The translations under genes and the position numbers were made by a program. Shown here in pieces: positions 15,455-24,327 of a stretch of DNA of 49,306 nt (position 1 is the stretch's first letter; each line of letters starts with the position of its first letter). The notes under the pieces were generated by a model. That model saw only the letters and a list, made by a program, of their open reading frames with translations. It was not told where the DNA came from and did not search any database. The DNA comes from an uncultured Eubacteriaceae bacterium (GTDB taxonomy: Bacteria > Bacillota > Clostridia > Peptostreptococcales > Anaerovoracaceae), in assembly GCA_903789635.1 (NCBI GenBank), contig CAIFEY010000022.1, positions 1-49,306 of the forward strand. The letters run 5' to 3'.

Positions 15455-16267
15455 TTACTGATTAACCTTGATTGCCGCGATGCCGGCGGAGTACGAGTAC
15501 GGACGTGAAATTTCAATGTACAGGTATCCGGATTTCGTCACCGTGCTGTATGAATAGTAGTTGTAGTCGTCGTCGTTCTCCTTGAGCGCGATCGAAAGCT
15601 CATCGAAGTTTTTGATTGTGCCCTTTGCCGGGAAACAGTAGATGGAGAGATCGTCGCTGACCAGGCCCCACTCGTTGAGCTTGAATTTTCCTTTCTTCAG
15701 CTTGACCTTCATCCAGCGGCTGGAGGTCTTTCCGGCAGGAAGGACGGCGTAGTAGGTCTTGTTCGTCCGAATCGTTTTGGCCGTCTTCTTGCTTGCGCCG
15801 GAGCTGTCCTTGTACGAATCGTTTTCATACCAGAATCCATAGACATCCGAACCATCATCGGTAGTGACGTCTGAGAACTCCAGGCAATAGGTTTTTCCCG
15901 CCGTTACGGCGAAGTGCAGAGTGCGCTGATATTCCATGATGTCCTCGTCTGAAGTGATCAGCATAGACCTGCTCAGCCGATGTCCGTTTGCGTCGTAAAG
16001 GGTGACATACCCCTCGTCGATGTTGTAGCCCGCGACTGCCATGTCGCCTGTGCGTCCCGCGGTGATCAAGACAGTAGTCTCATCGCTGGACTGCACATCC
16101 GTTACCAAGAATGTGTCCTCCTCGGCAATATAGGTTTCACCGGATGTCAGCGTCTGAACATCGTCATCGCTGGCATAGGATGGGACAGCGAAGCAGACGG
16201 CAAGCAGCAGGGTCAGAACTGCGACCAGCAGGCCGAACTGCAGCACCTGAACGTTCTTTTTTTGCAT
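15455..16267 (-). CDS. Exported protein, PPC-like (paralogue 2)
   Basis: A 270-aa secreted protein with a signal peptide (MQKKN, hydrophobic core, cleavage after SYA near residue 33). The mature part is acidic and beta-rich, with two halves similar to paralogue 1: GDMAVAGYN and VTLYDANGHRLSR in the first, KTIRTNKTYYAVLPAGKTS followed by SRWMKVKLKKGKFKL in the second. It ends IAAIKVNQ. AAGGAGAG lies 6 nt before the ATG at 16267. It is next to the third paralogue on the same strand, with about 266 bases between them, so each probably has its own promoter. Function unknown. Confidence 0.75.
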   Translation of the reverse strand: MQKKNVQVLQFGLLVAVLTLLLAVCFAVPSYASDDDVQTLTSGETYIAEEDTFLVTDVQSSDETTVLITAGRTGDMAVAGYNIDEGYVTLYDANGHRLSRSMLITSDEDIMEYQRTLHFAVTAGKTYCLEFSDVTTDDGSDVYGFWYENDSYKDSSGASKKTAKTIRTNKTYYAVLPAGKTSSRWMKVKLKKGKFKLNEWGLVSDDLSIYCFPAKGTIKNFDELSIALKENDDDYNYYSYSTVTKSGYLYIEISRPYSYSAGIAAIKVNQ

Positions 16268-16533
16268 AAACTTCTCTCCTTTCGGTGCTGGCTGCAATCC
16301 ATTGCAATAATTGCAGCGGCAGCTAATGTGTGTGTATTATCCAACTAAGTTGTTAGTTGTTTGTGATCGCACAATTTTCAGTTTATGTATCACAGGAATA
16401 GTATATCCTCTCAGGAGGGAGTTGTGCAACTGTTTTCCTATTTGGCTCGAGCGTCACCCATGGTTGATGTGATTTGGGGATGACAAAAAGATAAAAACAG
16501 GCCCGATTTGGGCATGTGTGCATTGTGCTGCCG

Positions 16534-17538
16534 CTACTGATTGACCTTGATTGTGACGAAGCCGCTCGTATACAAGCTCGGCCTGCTGACCTTGACGTAC
16601 AGGGTGCAGGTCTTGGTGAGCCTGCCGGATACAGTGTGACTGGCGAAGTTATCTTCTGCGTGAGCAGTCAGCTTCTTACATCCCTTGGCCCTGCCCTTGG
16701 ACGGGAGGCAGTTGACGGTCACGTTTCCGTTGACGAGTCCCCACGCCGTGAGTTTGAAGCGTCCCTTCTTCAGCTTGACTTTCATCCAGCGGCTGGACGT
16801 CGCCTCTCCGGCAGGAAGCATGGCGTAATAGCTCTTGTGCGTTCGGATCGTTTTTGCCTTTGAACGACTCTTCCCTGCCTGATCTTTGCCGATCGCGTAC
16901 CCGAATTGGATTGTGCAGGTGTCCGATTCTTCCGTTATATCCCCGTCGTTCTCGTCCACATCATCGTAATCGGAATCGTCATAGTCTTCGTCCCAGTAAT
17001 CCTCGTCCTCGTAGTCCCAGTCTTCGTCGTAATAGTCGTCCTCGTCCTCATAGTCCCAGTCTTCGTCTTCGTAGTCCTCGTCACCCCAATCTTCATCATC
17101 GTAGTAGTCATAATCGTCAATATCGTAATCGGATGGGGTCATCCCAGAGAACTCCAGGAGATAGGTCTTGCCTGGAATTACGCCGAAATTAACCGACGGG
17201 TCGGTCTCAGAAAAGGCGGTGAAGCTGAGCTTCTTACTAAGCGGAATTCCGGAAGGATCACAGAGAGTGACATAACCGCTGCTTAAGTCAGAGCCGCCGG
17301 TGACCGTGAGGACTCCGGTGCAGCCGGGGGTGATTTTCAGGGTTGTCTTATCGCCGTCTTTGATGTTTGTGATGGAGTAGGTCGCGCCGTTCGTGGCATC
17401 CACGGTATAAGTGCCCCCGAATGCAATTTCTTCCGGACTGTCCGCGTAGGACGGTGCGGCAAAGCAGAGCGCCAGCAGAACAGCCAGACCTGCTGTGAGA
17501 AGATCAAGCCGTAGTGGTTTCGCTTTCAGTATGTTCAT
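16534..17538 (-). CDS. Exported protein with long Asp/Glu/Tyr/Trp tract (paralogue 3)
   Basis: A 334-aa secreted protein. Signal peptide 1-32 (cleavage after SYA). A first PPC-like half (about 33-135) is followed by an extraordinary acidic tract at residues 137-200 (DNA 16939-17130) made almost wholly of Asp, Glu, Tyr and Trp, with recurring DEDWDYEDED-type units, then a second half with RSKAKTIRTHKSYYAMLPAG and SSRWMKVKLKKGRFKL. It ends FVTIKVNQ. The tract sits where the other two paralogues have only a short linker. Its composition suggests cation (calcium) or surface binding, which is inference. AAGGAG precedes the ATG at 17538. Confidence 0.75.
   Translation of the reverse strand: MNILKAKPLRLDLLTAGLAVLLALCFAAPSYADSPEEIAFGGTYTVDATNGATYSITNIKDGDKTTLKITPGCTGVLTVTGGSDLSSGYVTLCDPSGIPLSKKLSFTAFSETDPSVNFGVIPGKTYLLEFSGMTPSDYDIDDYDYYDDEDWGDEDYEDEDWDYEDEDDYYDEDWDYEDEDYWDEDYDDSDYDDVDENDGDITEESDTCTIQFGYAIGKDQAGKSRSKAKTIRTHKSYYAMLPAGEATSSRWMKVKLKKGRFKLTAWGLVNGNVTVNCLPSKGRAKGCKKLTAHAEDNFASHTVSGRLTKTCTLYVKVSRPSLYTSGFVTIKVNQ
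16939..17130 (-). repeat. Coding tract of degenerate Asp/Glu/Tyr/Trp repeats
   Basis: In-frame low-complexity DNA within paralogue 3. GAT/GAC, GAG/GAA, TAC/TAT and TGG codons alternate; units such as GACTACGAGGACGAG recur at about 30-60-base intervals. Expansion and contraction by slippage is likely, so length may vary between strains. Confidence 0.7.
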
Positions 17539-17933
17539 AAACTTTCTCCTTTCAGCTTTCACTGCATGAAACGTAATCCGTCAGAGGTCATGCCGACCAG
17601 TACAAGCCGCGGGACGTGGCCGGTGCGCATTTGCCGATAAATGCGTAATTTTCTGATATATAAATATACCTATATTATATATCCGTCAGTTGTGCAGGTG
17701 CAATCGTTCTGGGCGAATCGTTGCTCCCGTATCTGAGATTGTCGCTGGGCCGAATAAAAACAGCAAAAAACAAACAACGCCTGCCGGCCTGCGCGTTGCA
17801 GTGCCAGCGGACGTCTTCTGTTTCGATTATTCGATTGTCGATTGTCTGTGATCGACTGACGATTAACGATTGTCGATTATCATGCTCATCCGCGGGAGGT
17901 GTCTGTGACCTGGGCGGGTGAACTTTGTCTGCC
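17539..17933. other. Intergenic, no gene seen
   Basis: It contains the upstream region of paralogue 3 (AT-rich at about 17640-17690). Around 17820-17880 there is a run of related TCGATTGTC / CGATTGTCGATT words (direct and inverted) that may be structured. No coding region with a ribosome site. Confidence 0.4.
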
Positions 17934-18407
17934 CTACTTGCTGAGCTCCATGCTCTTCTTAGGCGCGAAGACGCGGGAGAAGGCAAAGCGTACGGCCGGA
18001 CCGCACACCAGCAGCTGGTAGGAGATGGCGACGGCGATGTTGAGGCCCCATGCTCTCAGCCATGTCGCGAGGCTCGGCTCGTTGAACAGCACGGTCGCGA
18101 TCAGGCTCATCAGCGGGCACATGATCATGCAGATGCAGAATGAGATCGTGCAGGTGATCTTCAGCGGGCTTGCGGATCTCGGATCGACGAAACGGAAGGC
18201 GATCATCTTTGCGAGCTTTCCGACGACGAGGAACTCGAGGATGAACGCGATCGGCGCCATGATCGGCAGCTCGTGGACGGCGGCAAGGAACGCGGTTCCG
18301 GAGACCTGTCCGGTCGCGAGCATGATGTTGTACACCACCATTCCGTAAACCATGGCCGTGGCCATTACTGCGGTGAAAATGATTTCCTGAAAAATTGTCT
18401 TTGGCAT
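17934..18407 (-). CDS. DUF2798 family membrane protein
   Basis: A 157-aa protein with four predicted membrane helices, arranged as two similar halves (TAVMATAMVYGMVVYN and TISFCICMIMCPLMSLIA each start a half), as in DUF2798 proteins. The role of the family is unknown. Start placed at 18407, where AAGGAG lies 5 nt upstream; the in-frame ATG at 18422 is less well placed. It stands alone, with a minus-strand terminator of the upstream unit at 18461-18499. Confidence 0.75.
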   Translation of the reverse strand: MPKTIFQEIIFTAVMATAMVYGMVVYNIMLATGQVSGTAFLAAVHELPIMAPIAFILEFLVVGKLAKMIAFRFVDPRSASPLKITCTISFCICMIMCPLMSLIATVLFNEPSLATWLRAWGLNIAVAISYQLLVCGPAVRFAFSRVFAPKKSMELSK

Positions 18408-18460
18408 TATTACTCCTTTCAACGTGTGAAACAGCGGGATAACCGGGTTGACATAAAAAA

Positions 18461-18499
18461 ACAGCTGGTTTGTAAGATTACTCGTTACAAATCAGCTGT
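18461..18499 (-). terminator. Strong minus-strand terminator
   Basis: ACAGCTGGTTTGTAA (18461-18475) pairs with TTACAAATCAGCTGT (18485-18499) over 15 bp with one wobble position; a run of T follows on the minus strand. It closes transcription coming from the 419-aa gene and the Ig-like remnant. Confidence 0.8.
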
Positions 18500-18599
18500 C
18501 TGATTCCTCACTGCGTAGTTCAATTGGTGATTAGTATAACACAGAAACAGGTTTCATGTAAGGGAAAATCAAAATCCGGAATTTTCCGGCAAGTCCTCC

Positions 18600-18689
18600 C
18601 TACTTTACCGTAACCTTGATGCTGGTCCGAACGCCGTTGGTCGCAAGGACGTAGACGTGGCAGGTGCCGGCTTTCTTAGCGGTGATCCA
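18600..18689 (-). pseudogene. 3' remnant of a bacterial Ig-like (Big_2-type) domain
   Basis: On the minus strand this stretch reads WITAKKAGTCHVYVLATNG and then VRTSIKVTVK before a stop codon. That is the last two strands of a Big_2-type domain (ITAKKAGT...VYV.ATNG....VTV), the usual C-terminal end of such surface proteins. Nothing upstream encodes the rest: the preceding codon is the TAA of the 419-aa gene, and the remnant happens to be in frame with it. I read it as the broken end of a deleted surface-protein gene; a role as readthrough extension is unlikely. Confidence 0.6.
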
Positions 18690-19949
18690 TTAGTTACGTG
18701 TCACAAACGCTTTGAAGCTTGCCAGCTCCTCCATCATCGCCGGGCGGTCGGAATACAGCTGATGCAGCTGCCAGAAGGTCTCGATGGCCTGCTGCCTGCC
18801 GCCCCACTTGACCATCTTCTTCAGCAGGCGCACGATCGTGCGGTAGTTGGAGCGCTTCACGGACCTCTCGGCGCGCGCCATGATCTTCTGCTGGCAGATC
18901 GCGAAGAACTGATCCGGGTAATCCTTTCGCAGGTACTTCTCGTAATCGAAGATGTCCTCCGGATCGCGGCTGAGGTCCTCAAGCAGGAGCGGCCATTCCT
19001 TCTCAGAAACCAGGATTTCCCGATAGCAGTACTGCCGGCACTGTTCCTGGACCTGCTTCAGCAGAGGGCCGCGGACGTCGTCCCACGTGTTCTGCTCCTG
19101 GCAGATCCCCTTCACGATGTCCCAGTAGCGTGCCGAACTGAACAGCAGGATCTTCTTCGCCTGCGTGAGTTCCTTCTCCGTGTCGCCGGACTGCTTGTAC
19201 ACCTCGAACAGCACGTTGTTCCAGTCCTCCGGGTTGTCGTCGTAATAGTCATCCCTGATCTTCGGCAGACAAAGCCGTTCCGCGGCGTCGTAATCTCCGT
19301 CCAGGGCGGCCTCCTGGACCGCGATGAGGCGCATGCTGTCGTTGTCCAGGTTCTGTTCGAGCTCCTCGCGCGTGTTCTCCCTTCCGTAGACCTGGCGGTG
19401 GACCTTGTAGCGGATCGCCTGGAGCTCCCGCAGATCGAATTCAGGGAACGCCCGCTGCTCTGCCTCTGCCGCGAATTCGTCCAGGAGCTTCTCGATCTTC
19501 GCGAGGCTGCGCTTGTCGATCAGCGGGACAGCGAGATCGAGCAGTTTATGGCGCATGTCGCTCCATTCTTCGTAAACTTCCTTCTTCGACTCCCGCAGCA
19601 GAAGGTTCAGGGTCTGTGTCTTGATCGTTTTCTCCTGCAGAAGGGACTCGGCCGCCAGATTCTCGATCTTCTCCGTGATCGTGTATACCGCGTCAACCAG
19701 CCATCCGGAGCTCGTGTCCGCCACCATGGAGAGCTTACAGAGAAAGGTCAGCAGGTACAGGAAGCACTTCAGGGACGTGATGAGGTCGCCGGTGCTGCGC
19801 TCGTATTTCTCTACCGTCCCCACGCAGTCCAGCGCGGCAAAGCAGATCTGGTCGCAGTCCCGCGCATAGATGCTCCTGTTGTGGGTGTTCGCGCGCTTGG
19901 CCGCGTTCATTGTGTTTCTCAGTTCGGTTAACAGTTCAGGTGCAGGCAT
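18690..19949 (-). CDS. Unassigned 419-aa helical-repeat protein
   Basis: A 419-aa soluble, helix-rich protein without signal peptide or membrane segment. Cysteines occur in the N-terminal part (CDQICFAALDCVG). The C-terminal half has repeated helix pairs of TPR-like character (AQEAALDGDYDAAERL-like, DWNNVLFEVYKQSGDTEKELTQ), so a protein-protein scaffold is likely. It resembles the C-terminal parts of some SWIM-zinc-finger-associated proteins, but no such finger is present. I cannot assign a function. GGGAGG lies 7 nt before the ATG. The Ig-like remnant follows directly. Confidence 0.65.
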   Translation of the reverse strand: MPAPELLTELRNTMNAAKRANTHNRSIYARDCDQICFAALDCVGTVEKYERSTGDLITSLKCFLYLLTFLCKLSMVADTSSGWLVDAVYTITEKIENLAAESLLQEKTIKTQTLNLLLRESKKEVYEEWSDMRHKLLDLAVPLIDKRSLAKIEKLLDEFAAEAEQRAFPEFDLRELQAIRYKVHRQVYGRENTREELEQNLDNDSMRLIAVQEAALDGDYDAAERLCLPKIRDDYYDDNPEDWNNVLFEVYKQSGDTEKELTQAKKILLFSSARYWDIVKGICQEQNTWDDVRGPLLKQVQEQCRQYCYREILVSEKEWPLLLEDLSRDPEDIFDYEKYLRKDYPDQFFAICQQKIMARAERSVKRSNYRTIVRLLKKMVKWGGRQQAIETFWQLHQLYSDRPAMMEELASFKAFVTRN

Positions 19950-20059
19950 TGCAGTTCCTCCCGTGTAGTTTCTTGGGTGTGTAATGACTGACGTCGATAT
20001 ATTATGTCGACGTTATATCGGCATTGTGTTGATAAAAAATAACCTTGAAATTAAATAAA

Positions 20060-22690
20060 TCAGATGAACAACCCCGTCAGGCTCTCCCGGCAGTTCTTCA
20101 CTTCCTGGGGCGTTCCCTTTGCCACGACGCGCCCGCCGGCGCTGCCTCCGCCCGGACCCATGTCGATCAGGTAGTCCGCGCTGCGGATCACGTCGAGGTC
20201 GTGCTCGATGACGATGACGGTTGCGCCGAGGCCGATCAGGTGCCGGAAAACCCCGAGCAGCGTCTCCACGTCCTTCAGGTGCAGCCCGATGGTCGGCTCG
20301 TCGAACACGAATACGGTGTCCGCCTGCCCCTTCCCCATCTCGCTCGCGAGCTTGAGGCGCTGCGCCTCGCCGCCGGAAAGTCCCGGGGTTTCCTCGCCGA
20401 GGGTCAGGTAGCCCAGGCCGAGGTCGTGCAGCACGCGGAGCCGCCTCTGGACCTGCGTCATGCCCCTGCACGCCGTCAGCGCCTGGTCGACGCTCATGTT
20501 CATCAGGTCTGGGAGGCTGTAGAGGCTGCCGTCCTTTGCCCTGCGAAGAATCTCGCTCGCCCGCTTGCTGTAGCGCGAACCGCGGCAGTCCGGGCACGTG
20601 ATGTCGACGTCCGGCAGGAACTGCACGTCCAGGGAGATCTGGCCGGTCCCGTCGCAGGTCGGGCAGCGCAGCGCGCCGGTGTTGTAGGAGAAGTCCCCGG
20701 CCTTGTAGCCGTGCTGCTTCGCGGCGTCGGTCTTCGCGTAAGCCTTGCGCAGGTTGTCGTGGATCCCCGCGTACGTCGCGACGGTGGACCGCACATTGAT
20801 GCCGATCGGAGTCGCGTCGATGAGCTTGACCTGCCGGATGCCGTCCGCCTCGACGGCCTTCACGTGTGCAGGCAGCTTCTCCCCCGCGATCTCAGCCTCC
20901 AGCCCCGGAATCAGGCTCTCCAGGACCAGCGTCGTCTTGCCCGACCCCGAGACCCCGGTGACGACCGTCAGCCGCCCCTTCGGAATCGCGACGTCGAGCG
21001 GCCGCACGGTGTGAATCTGCTCCGTCGACAAAAAAATCCTTCCCTCAGAAAACAGCTCTGCCGGCTCAACTTCCCCTTTTTTCGAACGTCTGCCGGTTAT
21101 TTCGCCTGAATTGTTTATTGGATCCCTGCCGCGCACGGCTTCCGAACGATTTTCCGAAACAGCTTCTGTGACATGTTCTGTAACGTCGCCAACCGGTTCG
21201 GACTTAATAATCTCAGGAGGTTCCGTCCGCTTCAGGTACGGCCCGATCACCGACTTCGGGTTCTCCTCGAGCTCCTCGACGGTGCCCTCCGCGATCACGT
21301 CGCCCCCGTCCGCGCCCGCGCCTGGGCCCATCTCGATCAAATAATCGCTGTGCTTCAGCACCTGCGTGTCGTGGTCGACCAGGACGACGGAATTCCCGTC
21401 CGCGATCAGGTCGTCCATGACGCCGGTCAGTCCGCGCAGGTTGTACGGGTGCAGCCCGATCGACGGTTCGTCCAGCACGTACAGGACGCCGGTCGTCCGA
21501 TTCCGGACGGCCCTCGCGAGCTGAATTCTCTGGCGTTCGCCGGTCGACAGTGTCGACGCCGCGCGGTCCAGGGACAGATACCCGAGGCCGAGGTCCAGAA
21601 GCCGTCTCGCCGTGTCCTGGAAGGCCTCGCAGATGTTCGCCGCCATCTCCCGCATGGACGCGGGTACAGAGTCCGGTACGCCCTGCACCCACTGGACCAG
21701 TTCGTCCAGCGTCATCGCGGTTGCCTCGTCCAGGCCGATCCCGCGGAGCCGCGGCGCGCGCGCCTCCTCCGACAGCCTGGTCCCGCCGCAGTCCGGGCAG
21801 ACGTCCTCCTTCAGGAACTTCTCGAGGCGCTTCATGCCCTTGTCGTTCTTGACCTTGGACAGCGCGTTCTCGACCGTGTAGTTCGCGTTGTAATAGGTGA
21901 AGTCGAGCTCCGTGCTCTGCTGCGTCTTGGGATTGACGTAGAGGATGTGCTTCTTCTCCGCGGGTCCGTGGTAGACGATGTCCTTCTCCTCGTCGGTCAG
22001 GTCCTTGAACGGCACGTCCGTCCGAACGCCCATCTCGCGGCAGACGTCCTTCATCAAAGCCCACATCAGCGAGCCCCAGACGGTGACGGCGCCCTCGTCG
22101 ATGGTCAGGTCCTCGTTCGGGACCAGCGCGTCCTGGTTGACGGTGCGGACCATGCCCGTTCCGCCGCACGTCCTGCAGGCTCCGCGGCTGTTGAACGCGA
22201 GGTCCTCGGCTCCTGGGCCGTAGAACTTGTCCCCGCAGACCGGGCAGGTGATCTCCGTCATCGCCGCGACAGCGACGGTCGGCTCCACGTAGTGCCCGTT
22301 CGGGCAGACGTGACTCGCCAGGCGCGAGAACATCAGCCGCAGGCTGTTCAGCAGCTCGCTCATGGTTCCGAACGTGCTTCGGATGCCCGGGACGCCCGGC
22401 CTCTGGTGCAGCGCGAGCGCCGCCGGGACGTAGCGGACCTCGTCGACGTCCGCCCGCTGCGCCTGCGTCATCCTCCGCCTCGTGTAGGTCGACAAAGACT
22501 CCAGGTACCGCCTCGACCCCTCCGCATACAGGATGCCGAGCGCGAGCGACGACTTTCCCGAACCGGAGACGCCGGCGATCCCGACGATCTGGTTCAGCGG
22601 GATGTCGACGTCGATATTCTTCAGGTTGTGCACCCGCGCGCCCCTGACCTGCATCACGTTTGGAATTTTTCGCTTGCTTCTGTCCATCAT
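20060..22690 (-). CDS. UvrA-like ABC ATPase (class II UvrA type)
   Basis: An 876-aa protein with two ABC ATPase halves: Walker [10 protein letters not shown] at 40-48 and a second GVSGSGKTT in the C-terminal half, two LSTGE/LSGGE signatures, and Walker [10 protein letters not shown] and FDEPTIGLH. Zinc-binding CPVC/CRTC, CPDC and CPTC/CPDC pairs are present. It is shorter than housekeeping UvrA (about 940 aa) and has a hydrophilic, low-homology linker between the halves (about 490-560). Proteins of this shorter class are linked to DNA-binding-drug resistance or accessory repair; no UvrB gene is nearby. The frame begins ATG-ATG; the second is better spaced from GGGAG. Confidence 0.85.
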   Translation of the reverse strand: MMDRSKRKIPNVMQVRGARVHNLKNIDVDIPLNQIVGIAGVSGSGKSSLALGILYAEGSRRYLESLSTYTRRRMTQAQRADVDEVRYVPAALALHQRPGVPGIRSTFGTMSELLNSLRLMFSRLASHVCPNGHYVEPTVAVAAMTEITCPVCGDKFYGPGAEDLAFNSRGACRTCGGTGMVRTVNQDALVPNEDLTIDEGAVTVWGSLMWALMKDVCREMGVRTDVPFKDLTDEEKDIVYHGPAEKKHILYVNPKTQQSTELDFTYYNANYTVENALSKVKNDKGMKRLEKFLKEDVCPDCGGTRLSEEARAPRLRGIGLDEATAMTLDELVQWVQGVPDSVPASMREMAANICEAFQDTARRLLDLGLGYLSLDRAASTLSTGERQRIQLARAVRNRTTGVLYVLDEPSIGLHPYNLRGLTGVMDDLIADGNSVVLVDHDTQVLKHSDYLIEMGPGAGADGGDVIAEGTVEELEENPKSVIGPYLKRTEPPEIIKSEPVGDVTEHVTEAVSENRSEAVRGRDPINNSGEITGRRSKKGEVEPAELFSEGRIFLSTEQIHTVRPLDVAIPKGRLTVVTGVSGSGKTTLVLESLIPGLEAEIAGEKLPAHVKAVEADGIRQVKLIDATPIGINVRSTVATYAGIHDNLRKAYAKTDAAKQHGYKAGDFSYNTGALRCPTCDGTGQISLDVQFLPDVDITCPDCRGSRYSKRASEILRRAKDGSLYSLPDLMNMSVDQALTACRGMTQVQRRLRVLHDLGLGYLTLGEETPGLSGGEAQRLKLASEMGKGQADTVFVFDEPTIGLHLKDVETLLGVFRHLIGLGATVIVIEHDLDVIRSADYLIDMGPGGGSAGGRVVAKGTPQEVKNCRESLTGLFI

Positions 22691-22852
22691 TCTCCCTGTT
22701 TTATTCTCCCTGCTTTTTCACCATGAGTAATAACCAATTCCATATCGCCGCTGCTGTCCTCGGTGCCGTCGCTGCCGACGAACATAACGAAGTACAGGTA
22801 ATATGGCGGGCGGTTACGATTCTAATACGACTGCAGTTTTCTGCTGTAAAGA

Positions 22853-23311
22853 CTACAGTTTCCTGCTGTAAAACAGCACATCCGGGAACGGGTTGTAGTA
22901 GTACGGGTCGCACTTCCGGAACCCGTATTTCTCGTAGAGGTGGATCGCTGGCTTGAGCGGGATCAAGGTGTCGAGGACCATCTCCTCGTACCCGGCCTCC
23001 TTCGCCCGCGCCATGATCTCCTCGACCAGCCGGTCGCCGATGCGGCGTCCCCTTCCCTCCGGCCGCACGAACAGGCGCTTCATCTCGCAGCGCGTGTCCG
23101 AATGGCGGTGGTACGCGACCATGCCGAGCACCTCGCCGGTGTCGATCGCGACCAGCAGCTCGCCCTCCGGGGGCGTGTATTTCTTCGCCGGATCGCGCAG
23201 TTCCTCCTCCAGGTCCTGGAATCCCAGGTCGCGCCCGAGGCGCTGTGTATATTCGATGATCAGTTCCCTGACCTCCGGGATGTAGTCCTTCCCGTCGCAA
23301 ATCTTAAGCAT
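22853..23311 (-). CDS. GNAT family N-acetyltransferase
   Basis: A 152-aa acetyltransferase. Seen: VLGMVAYHRH and MKRLFVRPEGRGRRIGDRLV (acetyl-CoA loop RPEGRGRRIG), then MVLDTLIPLKPAIHLYEKYGF, the family's last motif. Substrate unknown. The ribosome site (AAAGGCG) is moderate. About 160 bases separate it from the UvrA-like gene downstream on the same strand, so joint transcription is possible but not shown. Confidence 0.85.
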   Translation of the reverse strand: MLKICDGKDYIPEVRELIIEYTQRLGRDLGFQDLEEELRDPAKKYTPPEGELLVAIDTGEVLGMVAYHRHSDTRCEMKRLFVRPEGRGRRIGDRLVEEIMARAKEAGYEEMVLDTLIPLKPAIHLYEKYGFRKCDPYYYNPFPDVLFYSRKL

Positions 23312-23653
23312 GGTAGTTCGCCTTTCTTTCTCATTCTATACCGGATGATGCCGCTATGACTGCCGTTGCATCTGGTTATCATCGAGTGAACAGCCAGTAT
23401 TCGGGGCCGCCCGGCCGACGCCGTGGTGGGCTCCGTAGTGGATGCCGTGGCGGACGCGGCGCACCGTCGGATTTTGTCATTACTTACTATTTTAGACGGT
23501 TTGCGTTTGGTTGTACATGAAAAACCCGTAATGCCGGAAGATTGCCTCCTTCTGATTTTTCGGGTGTTGGAAGATTGCCGCCCTTCGATTTTCAGCCAGC
23601 TGCGGAATGAAGCGTACATGAGTTTATGCATTGATTATGCATCGCCCGCGTTT

Positions 23654-23708
23654 TGTCAATCTGCGGAAGGGGCATTTTCTTGAATGTTAAAAAATAAATT
23701 ATGTTATT
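23654..23708 (-). promoter_or_regulatory. Third copy of the array leader with -35 box
   Basis: On the minus strand the leader (23708-23682) matches the array B leader in 26 of 27 bases. Then, after 22 nt, comes TTGACA (complement of 23654-23659) followed by AAAACGCGGGCG; CATAAT lies 14 nt further, a short spacing. It points away from the GNAT promoter into 23340-23650. The conserved order (T-tract, AACATTC, about 23 nt, TTGACAAAA) argues for a shared promoter module. Confidence 0.6.
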
Positions 23709-24149
23709 TCATTTTTTTATCGATAATCGGAACGGCTGGGGTCAAAAGAAACCGCCGCCCCGATCGTATTACGGTGATCGGCGCCGGAAATCTTGAAATT
23801 CGGGGGAAGTTTCCTTTCGATGCGTTAACTTATTCTGTCAATTTAGCCAAAACAAAACGCGTTTATAGCTCATATGCTGTTGTGCGTCGGAAATCCGCCT
23901 GTGATCGTCGTCGGAACGGCGAATGATGGAGAATGTATGTTTTGATTTGCGTGCAATTGTTTAGAAAACGAAACGGAATCCGAAATGACCGAACCATTTT
24001 GAAAATCTTCATAAATCAATCCAATACTGCGATTAGCAAAATCCGAAGCGGCGCGCAGTGCACTTATTGACGGCGTCATAGCTATCGTCCGGCGATCACG
24101 CCCGGGCGGCTGGCAGACCACGGCCGCCGCCCTCCGCCCGCAAGAAAAA

Positions 24150-24168
24150 AACGGGGCCCGCCCCCGTT
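24150..24168 (-). terminator. Second minus-strand terminator after the operon
   Basis: AACGGGG and CCCCGTT with a 5-nt loop, followed on the minus strand by a run of T. It backs up the terminator at 24244-24280. Confidence 0.65.
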
Positions 24169-24243
24169 CTCTCTGTCCGTGACAGTTTGTGACAGTTCTT
24201 TCTGCTCCTATATATGGAGGAAATAGTTCGGATCCGAAAAAAA

Positions 24244-24280
24244 TCCGTGAAGAATCAATAACTGAGTAATTCTTCACGGA
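24244..24280 (-). terminator. Terminator of the CMD-like gene / salvage operon
   Basis: TCCGTGAAGAAT pairs perfectly with ATTCTTCACGGA over 12 bp (13-nt loop) and a run of seven T follows on the minus strand. It lies about 50 nt after the stop at 24328. Confidence 0.85.
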
Positions 24281-24327
24281 ATCTTGTTTGCTGAATATAT
24301 TCAGTTGTCATTCGCGTCGTCGACAGG

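Larger units (their letters stand above)
23312..24327. other. Gene-free kilobase with third array leader
   Basis: No credible protein gene over about 1 kb. The left part (23340-23650) has direct repeats: GGAAGATTGCC twice about 40 bases apart, and a 12-bp CCGTGGTGG-like unit three times near 23422-23457. The right part carries the leader at 23654-23708 (minus), an AT-richer middle without recognisable signals, and two minus-strand terminators at 24150-24168 and 24244-24280. Fewer clean hairpins are visible than in arrays A and B. Confidence 0.5.

Noticed and set aside
18657-19931. 424-residue plus-strand open frame
   Set aside because: Antisense to the 419-aa gene; Leu/Arg/Val-rich, no ribosome site.
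21173-22726. 517-residue plus-strand open frame
   Set aside because: Antisense shadow of the UvrA-like gene, typical of GC-rich coding DNA.
23423-23683. 86-residue plus-strand frame with Val-Val-Asp-Ala repeats
   Set aside because: No ribosome site, no recognisable family, and the sequence overlaps the leader copy on the other strand; composition is that of the GC-rich repeat, not of neighbouring genes.
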